Of a stretch of 25,187 nucleotides of DNA, positions 8,385-16,711 are shown in pieces. The position numbers and the translations under genes are program-made. Numbering within the stretch: position 1 is the first letter of the stretch; each line of letters starts with the position of its first letter. A model generated the notes under the pieces. It made no database searches. It was not told where the DNA came from and saw nothing but the letters and a program-made list of their open reading frames with translations. Location of the stretch: assembly GCA_947589585.1 (NCBI GenBank), contig CANQCA010000008.1, positions 1-25,187 on the forward strand. Direction: 5' to 3'. This stretch comes from an uncultured Clostridia bacterium. GTDB taxonomy: Bacteria > Bacillota > Clostridia > Christensenellales > Borkfalkiaceae.

Positions 8385-9353
8385 TTAGCCCTTGATGCCG
8401 CTGCGCGAGACGCCGCGCACGATGTACTTGCGGAAGCAGAGGAATACGATGAGAAGCGGGATGGTGACAAGCACGACCGCAGCCATCTGCGCGGGCATGT
8501 TCGTCTTTTGCAGGATCTCATCGTAGAAGGCTTCGCCGCGGAGACCGACCGTGACCAGCCTGTGGGCGAGGTCTCTCGCAACAAGGTTGGGCCAGATGTA
8601 GCTGTTCCATGCGCCCATCATCTTCAGAATGGTTATGGAGATGAGCGTGGGCGAGGCAAGCGGGATCATCACCCGCCAGAGATACTTGATGTCGCTCGTT
8701 CCGTCTACCTTGGCGGCGAGATACAGCTCGTTGGGGATCTGCATGAAGTTCTGCCGCAATAGGTAGATATAGAACACGCTCACGAGGAAGGGCAGGATGA
8801 GCGCCAGCCATTCGCCGAAATCGCTCCCGACCCAGTTGAATTCGTTCACGGTGACATAGTTGGTGACGGTGAACAGTTCCCCGGGGATCATCATCGTGGC
8901 GAGGAGCGCCGCGAAGAGAATGTTCTTCCCCTTGAACTCGAGACGGGCGAACGCATAGGCGGAGAGCACCGTGACGATGAGGGACAGGATGGTCGAGACG
9001 ACGCCGACGATGACCGTGTTCAAAAACAGCCTGCCGAGGTGGAGATTGCCCGTGAAAGCAAGGGCGAAGTTATCCCACTTGAACGTCTTCGGCCAGAAGG
9101 TGGGAACGCGCAGCTCGTACTCTGCGACCGTCTTGACGGATGAGATGAGCATCCAGTAGAACGGGAAGAGAACGACGATCGCGACGATCGTAAGGAAGGC
9201 ATAGAGCCCGATATAGACGAACGTCTTCTTGATCTTCTGCTTTTTGGAGGCCTTCTCGACGTCGACCTCTCCCCCCTCTCCCTGCGGAGCGGGTGCTGCG
9301 TTTTCGGGGAGCTCTGGAGCAGATTCTTTTATTTCGCTTTGCAGTTGTTCCAT
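8385..9353 (-). CDS. ABC importer permease, MalG/UgpE type
   Basis: This 322-residue inner-membrane permease has about six hydrophobic segments, the first at about 45-70. The EAA-type loop that contacts the ATPase is at 209-233 (LYLAAKVDGTSDIKYLWRVM), typical of CUT1 permeases. It pairs with the permease encoded just upstream to form the channel. It carries an unusual hydrophilic, mainly acidic N-terminal stretch of about 35 residues rich in Glu, Pro and Ala before a basic KKQKIKK segment. The start follows a G-rich ribosome site 20 bp after the first permease, so the two are translated from one message. Confidence 0.9.
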   Translation of the reverse strand: MEQLQSEIKESAPELPENAAPAPQGEGGEVDVEKASKKQKIKKTFVYIGLYAFLTIVAIVVLFPFYWMLISSVKTVAEYELRVPTFWPKTFKWDNFALAFTGNLHLGRLFLNTVIVGVVSTILSLIVTVLSAYAFARLEFKGKNILFAALLATMMIPGELFTVTNYVTVNEFNWVGSDFGEWLALILPFLVSVFYIYLLRQNFMQIPNELYLAAKVDGTSDIKYLWRVMIPLASPTLISITILKMMGAWNSYIWPNLVARDLAHRLVTVGLRGEAFYDEILQKTNMPAQMAAVVLVTIPLLIVFLCFRKYIVRGVSRSGIKG

Positions 9354-9373
9354 AACAAATTCTCCCCCCCTCT

Positions 9374-10426
9374 TTAGTAGTGGACTCTCTTCTTGCTGAC
9401 ATACAGGTTGATCATCGTCACGACGAAGATGACAGCGAAGAGGATGAGCGCTGCGGCGCTTGCACGCCCTTGGTTGTTGTTGATGGTGCCGTAGATGTAC
9501 CCGACCATGGTGTTGAGCGGTTTCCCGATCGAACCCGGAGGGCCCATCAAGGATTCATCGAAGATACCGATGATGCTCGTGTATTCCTTGAACCCGCCGA
9601 TGAAACCCGTGATGACGACGTAGGCGATCATCGGGGAGAGAAGGGGCACGGTGATGCGCCAGAAGATACGGAAACGCGAGGTCCCGTCGACTTTGGCGGC
9701 GTCGTAGTATTGCTTGTTGACGTTCTGGAGCCCGCCGAGGAGCACCAGAATTTTGAAGGGCAGTGCGTTCCATACGATGAAGAAGATGAGCACCGCCATA
9801 TTCGCCCAATAGGACGAACCCTCATTGACCCAGTTGACCGCGCTCCCGCCGAATGCCTCGACGATCGTGTTGATGATGCCGACCGAGCTGGGAGAGTTGA
9901 CGGGGCCGATGATCTCGAACATCGCCTTGAAGACCATACCGATGGCGATCGCGTTCGTCACATAGGGCAGGAAGAAGATGGTCTGGAATACTTTTTTGAG
10001 CCACTTGATGGAGTTGAGCCCGACTGCGATGAGCAGGGCGAGCATCGTGGAAACGGGGACCGTGATCACCGTGAGCAGCATCGTGTTCCCCATACAGGTG
10101 AGGAAGCCGCGATAGTGCACCACATTGGTAAAGTTGTTGAAGTTTACGAGGAATTCTGTCCCGCCCTTTTCCTTCAGGAAGCTGTAATCCTCGAGCATGG
10201 AAATGCGGACGGTATTGATAATGGGATAGACGGTGAAAATGGCGAGGATGACGAGCGCGGGCAGAAGATACAGCCACGCCTTGAGCTGGCTGTGGCCGAG
10301 CCATCTTCCCGCCTTTTTCAGCCGCTCGCTGAATTTTTTCTTCCCGCCGGGGGCGCCTTCGGGCGACTCCTGCGCGGGAGCGCTTTCTTCGGACGTGCTT
10401 TCGGTCAGGATCTTCTCTTCATCCAT
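9374..10426 (-). CDS. ABC importer permease, MalF/UgpA type
   Basis: This 350-residue inner-membrane permease has its first membrane segment at about 51-70, several more across 113-345, and an EAA loop at 241-265 (YDAAKVDGTSRFRIFWRITV). The order ATPase, MalF-type and MalG-type matches a CUT1 operon. Its N-terminus has an acidic, Ser/Glu-rich tail (residues 1-27) before a basic KKKFSERLKK stretch, longer than is usual for small UgpA-type proteins. It starts 3 bp after the ATPase stop codon, showing tight coupling. Confidence 0.9.
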   Translation of the reverse strand: MDEEKILTESTSEESAPAQESPEGAPGGKKKFSERLKKAGRWLGHSQLKAWLYLLPALVILAIFTVYPIINTVRISMLEDYSFLKEKGGTEFLVNFNNFTNVVHYRGFLTCMGNTMLLTVITVPVSTMLALLIAVGLNSIKWLKKVFQTIFFLPYVTNAIAIGMVFKAMFEIIGPVNSPSSVGIINTIVEAFGGSAVNWVNEGSSYWANMAVLIFFIVWNALPFKILVLLGGLQNVNKQYYDAAKVDGTSRFRIFWRITVPLLSPMIAYVVITGFIGGFKEYTSIIGIFDESLMGPPGSIGKPLNTMVGYIYGTINNNQGRASAAALILFAVIFVVTMINLYVSKKRVHY

Positions 10427-10429
10427 ACG

Positions 10430-11830
10430 TCAGTCCTCGCTTTTGGGCGTATTTTCCGCATCTTCCGTCTCGGACATGGGGGCCTCGTTTTCGGCTGCGC
10501 TCTTTGCGCCTTTCTTGGTAAAGAGCCCCTTGATCTTCGCAAAAAGTTTTTTGAAGAGGCCGCCGATCTTCTTGAAGAAGCCGAGCACGATCTGGCCCTT
10601 CGTCTTGGGGGCTTGCTTCTTTTCCTTGGGCTTATCGTCCGCTTCGCGTGGAAGGGGTCCCGTGTGGGTCACGTAGTCCTGCCCCTCTTCCCGCATCTTC
10701 TGAAGCATCTCCTCGTGTGCGGCGATCTGGCGGCCGAAGTAGACGCGCTTCTCCGTCTCCTTATTGAAGATGAATACCTTGTGCTGTTTTAAGTTGAATC
10801 TCACGGTATCGCCCGTGATCGCTTCCGCATCGTCCGAAGAGATGATGGAGCGCACGAGGGCGTTGAGCGAATTTTCATTCGTGGAGACGACGGAGACATC
10901 TCTGCCCATGACGTCGACGCCCGAGACGCTGCAGCTGAGCCTGCCGTCTTCGGCGAGAAGGAAGCCCTCGGGACGGATGCCGACATACACCTCCTGATCC
11001 TCCACGCCGTCGAGATCGAGAACGTCTTCCTCGCCGATGTAGAGCTTGCCCGCACGTACCATGCCCGCGAACAGGTTGATAGGCGGGGCGCCGAGGAACT
11101 TCGCCACGAAGAGATTGGCGGGGTCGTCGTACACCCACTGGGGCTTACCCGTCTGCATGATGACGCCGAGCTTCATGACGACGATATAATCGGAGATGGA
11201 CATCGCCTCCTCCTGATCGTGCGTGACGAAGATGGTCGTGATGCCCGTATCGCGCTGGATCCTGCGGATCTCTTCACGCGTCTGCAGACGAAGGCGTGCG
11301 TCGAGATTGGAAAGAGGCTCATCCAAGAGCAGGACGCGGGGCATTTTGACGAGCGCGCGGGCAATGGCTACACGCTGCTGCTGGCCGCCGGACAGCTCCG
11401 CGGGTTTGCGCTGCATATACTCGTCGATCTGGACAAGCTTGGCAACTTCGTTCGCCCGTTTGAGCATTTCCTCCTTGGAGAGCCTCTGTTCCCCTTTGAG
11501 ATTCTGCAAAGGGAACATGATATTCTGTTGTACTGTCATATGCGGGTATAGCGCATAGTTTTGGAAAACGAGGCCGATGCCTCTGTTCTCCGGGGCAAGC
11601 TTGGTGACGTCGTCGTCGCCAAAGAAGATCTTGCCGCGCGTGGGCGTCTGCAACCCGCTGATCATATACAGCGTGGTGCTCTTGCCGCAACCCGAGGGGC
11701 CCAGAAGGCCGATGAGCTTGCCGTCGGGGATCTCAAGATTGAAATCGTTGACCGCGACGACTTCGCCGCCCTTATCGTTCTTGTTACGGCTTGGGAAGAT
11801 CTTTGTGAGGTTTTGCAATACGACTTTCAT
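10430..11830 (-). CDS. ABC importer ATPase, MsmK/UgpC type, with basic C-terminal tail
   Basis: This 466-residue ATPase energises the adjacent permeases. Walker A is GPSGCGKS (44-51), the Q-loop Gln is Q90, the signature LSGGQ is 146-150, Walker B is VLLLDE (166-171) and the switch His is H204. A TOBE-like regulatory region follows to about 365, as in MalK, MsmK and UgpC. I start at the ATG at 11830, which is preceded by AAAGGAAG, instead of an ORF extension to 11872 that would add 14 unlikely residues. Oddly, residues about 380-466 form an added tail: charged, then an amphipathic Lys/Phe/Leu/Gly stretch (GFFKKIGGLFKKLFAKIKGL), then an acidic end. I know no function for this tail; membrane association is a guess. 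Confidence 0.92.
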   Translation of the reverse strand: MKVVLQNLTKIFPSRNKNDKGGEVVAVNDFNLEIPDGKLIGLLGPSGCGKSTTLYMISGLQTPTRGKIFFGDDDVTKLAPENRGIGLVFQNYALYPHMTVQQNIMFPLQNLKGEQRLSKEEMLKRANEVAKLVQIDEYMQRKPAELSGGQQQRVAIARALVKMPRVLLLDEPLSNLDARLRLQTREEIRRIQRDTGITTIFVTHDQEEAMSISDYIVVMKLGVIMQTGKPQWVYDDPANLFVAKFLGAPPINLFAGMVRAGKLYIGEEDVLDLDGVEDQEVYVGIRPEGFLLAEDGRLSCSVSGVDVMGRDVSVVSTNENSLNALVRSIISSDDAEAITGDTVRFNLKQHKVFIFNKETEKRVYFGRQIAAHEEMLQKMREEGQDYVTHTGPLPREADDKPKEKKQAPKTKGQIVLGFFKKIGGLFKKLFAKIKGLFTKKGAKSAAENEAPMSETEDAENTPKSED

Positions 11831-11875
11831 ACTTCTTCCTTTGGTTTTATTGTGTCGGACTAAAAAGAACAAGCA

Positions 11876-12793
11876 CTAACTCTTCGAATTCTCCGCCTCT
11901 TCCCTGTGGAGAAGGGCGATGGCCTCGTTGAGTTCGTCTTCCGAATAGTAGATCATCTGCAGCTTCGCATCCACCGCGACGGTGCCCGCGAGCAGGTCGT
12001 GGATGGGCGTTCTGTTCTTCGTCGCAAAAAAGAGGATGAGGTTGAGAAGGAGAAGCGCCGCAAGAAGGATAACGGCAAGGATGCCGAGTCCCCCATAGAG
12101 GAACATATAGACGAGCAGGATCGGGAACATCGTCTCGAAGGCGAACTTGCCGATCATCGTCCGCGCAAAGAGCGCGAGATGGGTGATACGTACGCAGGTC
12201 GGCCGCACGAGGCAGATGGCGAATACCTTCTTCCCCACCGTCTGACCGTTCTTCAATATGATGGGAAGGATGAATTCGAGGACGAGATAGGAAAGGAGCA
12301 CGCCCAAGGACAGGAACACGAAAAACAGGCTGGTGACAAGGCTGTTCTGTGCGGCCAGCTTGCCCATGGGGACCCCCTTCTCGTCGATGAGGTTCCCCTC
12401 GCAATCGATGCCGCGGAGCTTGAGGTCGAGATAGGCGTTGTAGGCCTTGATAAGGGCGGGGTCTTCGTCTTCCTTGGGCGGATCTTCTTCCATGGCGCGG
12501 AGTACATCGAAATAATCCGCGTTCTCCCCGCTTTGGAGCCTGACGGTAAATTGCTTTCCGTCCTCGGAGACCTCATAGGTGAAGCCGTAGCGCCCGGCGA
12601 TCTCGCCGAGGTATTGCTCGCGGTATCCGTCCCATGCGTTATAGTAGGATGAAAGCAGATCCTGCTGGTGGTCGAATCCCGCGATAAGCGAAATGATATA
12701 CATGAATCCCGTTGCGAGAACGGCCAAAAGGATCGCATCGAGAAGCCACGCCGAGGCGCGTTTCACGATGCCGATTTTTCGCAGTTCGAACAT
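11876..12793 (-). CDS. RDD-family membrane protein
   Basis: The 305-residue product has the RDD family pattern: KRASAWLLDAILL near the N-terminus (R12, D19), KNGQTVGKKVF at 181-191 and RTPIHDLLAGT at 261-271. Hydrophobic segments lie near 14-38, 151-180, 205-232 and 234-257. A large polar loop of about 110 residues (41-150), with the acidic run EEDPPKEDEDP, sits between the first two and probably faces outside. RDD proteins are poorly characterised; some are linked to ion exchange or transport. It is the first gene after a good promoter and is followed at 45 bp by the importer ATPase, so it is probably co-expressed with the importer. Confidence 0.85.
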   Translation of the reverse strand: MFELRKIGIVKRASAWLLDAILLAVLATGFMYIISLIAGFDHQQDLLSSYYNAWDGYREQYLGEIAGRYGFTYEVSEDGKQFTVRLQSGENADYFDVLRAMEEDPPKEDEDPALIKAYNAYLDLKLRGIDCEGNLIDEKGVPMGKLAAQNSLVTSLFFVFLSLGVLLSYLVLEFILPIILKNGQTVGKKVFAICLVRPTCVRITHLALFARTMIGKFAFETMFPILLVYMFLYGGLGILAVILLAALLLLNLILFFATKNRTPIHDLLAGTVAVDAKLQMIYYSEDELNEAIALLHREEAENSKS

Positions 12794-12811
12794 TCCGTAA
12801 CCCTCTATCCT

Positions 12812-12840
12812 ATTATAACAGAACAGACGGAATAAAGCAA
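12812..12840 (-). promoter_or_regulatory. Sigma-A-type promoter upstream of RDD and ABC-importer genes
   Basis: Read on the - strand, TTGCTT (12835-12840) and an exact TATAAT (12812-12817) are separated by 17 bp, upstream of the RDD start at 12793. A GAGGG ribosome site lies at 12801-12805. It probably drives the RDD gene, the importer and perhaps the nuclease lipoprotein. Confidence 0.7.
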
Positions 12841-12849
12841 GACTTCGGG

Positions 12850-12888
12850 GAAAAAAGTGTTTGTGAAATTTGTGAACTTACTTTCACA
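12850..12888 (-). terminator. Candidate terminator after the small lipoprotein gene
   Basis: Read on the - strand, TGTGAAA pairs with TTTCACA (12882-12888 with 12862-12868) around a 13-nt loop, and six T residues follow a few bases later (12851-12856). The stem is short, so this is moderate evidence. It sits between the stop at 12889 and the RDD promoter, where the transcription unit is expected to end. Confidence 0.45.
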
Positions 12889-13485
12889 CTACGCCGTAAA
12901 GGTGTATGCGGCGCACACGTTTTCCCCCAATGCGCCCTCATATGTGACCTTAAGTGAGGTGAAGGACGTGCCGAAATTCAACTCCGCCCGCATATTCGTG
13001 CAGGAAGAGGCCCCCTTCAGAAAGCTCGAAGGCTCCTTCACGTCGGCGCTGAAAAAGTTCCCGCCGTACTCGGCATTCTCGAAATATGCCTCGCGGAAGG
13101 TGAAGGGCAGCTCTGCGCTTTGGGCGGTGATACCCGCATCGTCCCCTTCCACGGTCACGCTCCCGCCCGAGATCGTCGCCGTGCCGCGCTTCACGGTCTT
13201 GAGCTCCGCCGCAGGGTCGGCAGGATCGATCTCGAGCACCTCTTCAACGGTATAAGCGATCGTGACGGCGTCGCCATAGGTAAACGTGAACGCACTCTCG
13301 AGGGTATCTTTGCCGAGCTGTGTCGTGATCCTGAGCTCGATTTTGGAATATCGGGCGTGCGCCATCTCGTCGAGGTGTGCGCATTTATCTTCTTGCTTCG
13401 GCCCTTCGGGCGAAAGCGAACAGCCGGCGATGAGGCCGCATGCCGCGATGAGAATGGCAGATACCGCAATGATTTTCTTCTTCAT
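12889..13485 (-). CDS. Small secreted lipoprotein of unknown function
   Basis: I do not recognise this family. The 198-residue product has a clear lipoprotein signal peptide (MKKKIIAVSAILIAACGLIA, then GC, lipidated C22). A mature domain rich in beta-strand-like alternation follows (KIELRITTQL, TFTYGDAVTIAYTVEEVLEI, TATISGGSVTVEG), with Cys near SSCTNM and ENVCAAY. I start at the ATG at 13485 because GGAGGAGA is placed just upstream and the signal peptide begins there; the open frame extends to 13536, overlapping the nuclease gene. It lies 19 bp after the endonuclease I stop, so it is probably co-transcribed with that nuclease. It could be an accessory, inhibitor or binding protein for the nuclease, but that rests only on position. 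Confidence 0.8.
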   Translation of the reverse strand: MKKKIIAVSAILIAACGLIAGCSLSPEGPKQEDKCAHLDEMAHARYSKIELRITTQLGKDTLESAFTFTYGDAVTIAYTVEEVLEIDPADPAAELKTVKRGTATISGGSVTVEGDDAGITAQSAELPFTFREAYFENAEYGGNFFSADVKEPSSFLKGASSCTNMRAELNFGTSFTSLKVTYEGALGENVCAAYTFTA

Positions 13486-13504
13486 GGCCTTTCTCCTCCC
13501 CCTG

Positions 13505-16123
13505 TCAATTTGCGGAGACGAACAGTCCGTTCGCACTCTTTGCCGCTTCGTTCAGCTTCCTCAGCTCCGCATTCAACGCCTCGACGGCTTCCTCGAACTT
13601 TGCATGATCTTTCTTTACCGAGGCGAGCGCCTTCTCCTCATCGGTGAGTGTGGCGTAAGCTTCGGCGGCCTCTTTGATGGAAGCGAGGCGGTCGGAGAGG
13701 CTCCCCTCCCCTGTGATCTTTTGCACGGCTTCGTGGAAGACCGCGCTGTTGACTTCGCGCACATGGCCGCAGGAATCGCAGGTCGTATCCGCCGCATCCG
13801 AATATTCGTGGGGGGAAGTGCTCTTGACGTCGCCGCAGCCCTCGCACTTTAAGGCGTGCTGTTCGCCCTCGTCTACCCATTGATAGGAATGGGCGTGGAC
13901 AGTGCGTACATACCCGCAGAGGTTGCAGGTGGTATCCGTGTCGCCACTATAGACATGGGGCTCGCGCGCGTCGTAGTCGCCTTCTTTGCAGGTGGTGCGG
14001 TGCGTGTTTTCGTTGTCGTCGTCTGTATACTCGAAGGCGTGTTCGTGCTCGGTGGGCAGGGTGCGCTCGTGTCCGCAGACGTTGCAGGTGGTGTCTGCGT
14101 CGTCGGTGTATTCATGCGCTTGGGTCCTGGAGATCTCGCCGCAGCCCTCACACTTCCAGACGTGGGTCGTCTCATCGTTATCTTCCCATTGATAGCTATG
14201 GGTATGGACGGTGCGCACATGGTCGCACTTGTTGCAAGTGGTGTCCGTGTCGTCGGTATAGATATGCTCTTCTGTCTTGGAAACCTCGCCGCAGCCTTCA
14301 CACTTCCAGACATGGCTCGTATCGTCTTTGTCTACCCACTTATAATCGTGAACATGGCGCTCGTGCCCGCAGAGATCACAAGTGGTATCCGTGTCGCTGC
14401 TGTAGACATGGGGCTCTTCTTCGAGGTAATCGGTGCAGGTCTCGCAGCCGACGAGGTGGGTCTCGTCCGTGTAGTCCTCATACTCAAAAACATGCTGATG
14501 TTCGGGAGGCGGAGGCGGGGTCGGGTCGCCGCCCTGCGAAGCGGCATATTCCACGGTGATGCTGTCGAGATAGGATGCGCCCTTTGTTTCTGCAAATTCA
14601 TAGGTGAGGGCGAAGAAAGTGTCGCTCCCCGAAACTTCCCATTTGGTGCCGTTCGTCGTGACGAACTGCGTGCCGTGGTCGTTGCCGTTCGTGGGCTTGC
14701 CTGTGACTTCCCCATATGCCGAGGAGGAAGTGAGGAGCTTCCATTCCCTGTCGGTCTGGCTCGCCGCATTCGCTTTCACCGTCACCGACTTGATGGGGCC
14801 GTTCGTCGCCGTCGTACTGGCAAGATAATAGCTCGTCTTGCTCTTATTGAACTGCATTCCCGTACTGCTGTATTCGCCGCTGCCGCCGAAGATGAATGCC
14901 GTCCCCTTCACGCCGCCCGCCGACCATGTCTTGAACCCATATCCTTCCGTGAGGTCGAAACTGTCGATCGTGATCGTGAACGAATTTGCCGTGCCGCCGC
15001 CCTCCGACTTCTTGACAGTGACCTGCGCCGTTGCTTTGACAGTGGAGTCCAGCGTGCTCGTCGCGGTGACGGTCGCCTGCCCCTCGGCATATGCCGTCAG
15101 TTTGCCCTCTACGATGGTGACGACGTTTGTGGGAGAAACCGACCACTTGACCGCCTTCGAGGCGTTCGCGGGCGAGGCAGTTACACTCAAATTTGCGGTC
15201 TCACCCACGGACATGGTTACCGCAGAAGGCGTCAGAGAGAGCGAAGTGGGCGCGACGGTTACGGGCGGATCGGGCGGGACATAGCTGCCGTCCCCCCAGA
15301 TCATCGACGCATATTCGGGATGATCGATGAAGGGATTGCGGTTGCCTTGGATCGCATAGACCGCCTCATTGCGTGTGCGTTCGATACTGTCGACGGGGTC
15401 GGATTCATTCCATTCGATAAGAAGCTGCTTCGCGGCATTCTCGCTGCTCGCGGAAATTACTCTGGTGAATGTAAGCGCGCCGCTTCCCCTGCTTTCCTTT
15501 GTTCCGCCGACGTTTGAAGCAGTGTTATAATGCGTATAGACGTACATGACGATGCGCGCTACGTCGCCCTTGACGTTGTCGAGCGGCATGAACGTACTGC
15601 TGTTTGCATAGCCGCCGAGCTCGGAATTTGCACCGCTCGTCGTGCGCGAATATTGCGGCGTTCCGTTCGTGACTTCGCCGTATTTCTTATTCCCCCGGTC
15701 GCCGTTCAACCTCGTCTCCGTCGGGCGGATATGGTGCAGGTCCGAACCCGCATTGCTGGTTTTCCAATTTCCGAGGCTCTGCGGCCATACATGTTCTCTG
15801 TTCAAGATCCCTGCCGAGCTGCCGAACCCCGTCGTCATGGTCTCATGTGTATAAAATTCAAGGATCCCTTTCCCGTCGAGACTCGGGTCCGTCTTGGAGG
15901 CATACGTCTTGCATTCGTCATAGGACGTATAATTACTATGCGTTCCGACGATGAGGTCGTGGAGCTGCCCCAAAAGCTGGGTGCCCTTTGTGGCGGTGAT
16001 GCCGCTATAGTAGTCCGCCGCGTCCGCGGTGACGACCGACGCCGTACTTCCCCCGATCGAGACGACGCCGAGCATGAGCGCCGCCGCGAGGATGAGGGAT
16101 AGAGATTTTCTTCCGATGTTCAT
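13505..16123 (-). CDS. Secreted endonuclease I with BIG2 domain and zinc-ribbon-like repeats
   Basis: The 872-residue product has an N-terminal signal peptide (about 1-36, no lipobox) and an endonuclease I family domain at about 38-280. The family motif is NREHVWPQS (108-116), with SDLHHIRPTE (127-136) and NRNPFIDHPEYA (261-272). The family makes nonspecific cuts in DNA, often also RNA, giving 5'-phosphorylated oligonucleotides. A BIG2-type Ig domain (about 289-372) and a beta-rich domain (about 378-528) follow. Next come a Pro linker and five tandem repeats of about 45-50 residues (541-790) carrying CxxC pairs and TTCxxCGHxR. A charged helical tail (about 793-872) ends the protein. It begins 9 bp after the thymidine kinase stop; its AGGAGGC site overlaps that stop, so the two are translationally coupled. 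The repeats probably bind zinc and the wall, DNA or another protein. Confidence 0.92.
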   Translation of the reverse strand: MNIGRKSLSLILAAALMLGVVSIGGSTASVVTADAADYYSGITATKGTQLLGQLHDLIVGTHSNYTSYDECKTYASKTDPSLDGKGILEFYTHETMTTGFGSSAGILNREHVWPQSLGNWKTSNAGSDLHHIRPTETRLNGDRGNKKYGEVTNGTPQYSRTTSGANSELGGYANSSTFMPLDNVKGDVARIVMYVYTHYNTASNVGGTKESRGSGALTFTRVISASSENAAKQLLIEWNESDPVDSIERTRNEAVYAIQGNRNPFIDHPEYASMIWGDGSYVPPDPPVTVAPTSLSLTPSAVTMSVGETANLSVTASPANASKAVKWSVSPTNVVTIVEGKLTAYAEGQATVTATSTLDSTVKATAQVTVKKSEGGGTANSFTITIDSFDLTEGYGFKTWSAGGVKGTAFIFGGSGEYSSTGMQFNKSKTSYYLASTTATNGPIKSVTVKANAASQTDREWKLLTSSSAYGEVTGKPTNGNDHGTQFVTTNGTKWEVSGSDTFFALTYEFAETKGASYLDSITVEYAASQGGDPTPPPPPEHQHVFEYEDYTDETHLVGCETCTDYLEEEPHVYSSDTDTTCDLCGHERHVHDYKWVDKDDTSHVWKCEGCGEVSKTEEHIYTDDTDTTCNKCDHVRTVHTHSYQWEDNDETTHVWKCEGCGEISRTQAHEYTDDADTTCNVCGHERTLPTEHEHAFEYTDDDNENTHRTTCKEGDYDAREPHVYSGDTDTTCNLCGYVRTVHAHSYQWVDEGEQHALKCEGCGDVKSTSPHEYSDAADTTCDSCGHVREVNSAVFHEAVQKITGEGSLSDRLASIKEAAEAYATLTDEEKALASVKKDHAKFEEAVEALNAELRKLNEAAKSANGLFVSAN

Positions 16124-16132
16124 ATCTGCCTC

Positions 16133-16711
16133 CTATGCCTGCTCCGCACGGTATTTCAGCCAACATTTTCTGCACATGGCAACATATCTGTCGTTGCCGC
16201 CGAGGAGGACCTGCGAACCCTCGGTGACGATCTTCCCGTTTTCGTCGAGGCGGGCGTTTACAGTCGCCTTCGCCCCGCAGGTGCACACCGATTTGATCTC
16301 GCTGATGGACTCGGCGATCTCGAAGAGGCGCTTGGACCCCGGGAAGAGGTGGGTCGTAAAGTCGGTGGAGAGCCCGAAGCAGAGCACGGGGATATCCTTC
16401 ATCATCACGATATCGGCGAGCTCGTCTACCTGCCTGGGTGTGAGGAATTGGCACTCGTCGACGATGACGACGTCCGCATCCGGATATTTTTGTTCATAGA
16501 GGGCGTAGAGGTCCTCTTCGCTCCCGACGGCGATCGCATCCTGCATAAGGCCGATGCGGGATTTGACGACGGTCGCCCCGTCGCGGGTATCGATGGCGGG
16601 TTTCAGAAGGAGCACCTTCATGTTCCGCTCTTCGTAATTGAACTTGGTGATGAGCGCCTGCGCCGTCTTGGAGCACCCCATCGCGCCGAATTTGAAATAA
16701 AGTTTTGCCAT
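16133..16711 (-). CDS. tdk: Thymidine kinase (type II) with variant P-loop
   Basis: Tdk phosphorylates thymidine to dTMP in salvage. The 192-residue product aligns along its length with E. coli Tdk: KLYFKFGAM start, KPAIDTRDG, VDECQFL (84-90, catalytic E86), IPVLCFGLSTDF and GGNDRYVAMCRKCW. Four zinc-type Cys are C143, C145, C180 and C183. The P-loop reads GAMGCSKT (9-16), with Ser at position 14 where Gly is standard in GxxxxGK[ST]; I recall similar forms in clostridial Tdk, so it is probably functional. No clear ribosome site is visible upstream, where repeats reach close to the start. It is the first gene of a unit with the secreted nuclease, linking thymidine salvage to DNA degradation. 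Confidence 0.93.
   Translation of the reverse strand: MAKLYFKFGAMGCSKTAQALITKFNYEERNMKVLLLKPAIDTRDGATVVKSRIGLMQDAIAVGSEEDLYALYEQKYPDADVVIVDECQFLTPRQVDELADIVMMKDIPVLCFGLSTDFTTHLFPGSKRLFEIAESISEIKSVCTCGAKATVNARLDENGKIVTEGSQVLLGGNDRYVAMCRKCWLKYRAEQA

Noticed and set aside
11831..11872. Upstream start for the ATPase at 11872
   Set aside because: It would add 14 residues (MFFLVRHNKTKGRS) not seen in the family. The ATG at 11830 has a well-placed AAAGGAAG and begins with the usual MKVVLQNL.
13486..13536. Upstream start for the small lipoprotein at 13536
   Set aside because: It would put 17 charged residues before the signal peptide and overlap the nuclease gene. The ATG at 13485 has a strong GGAGGAGA site.
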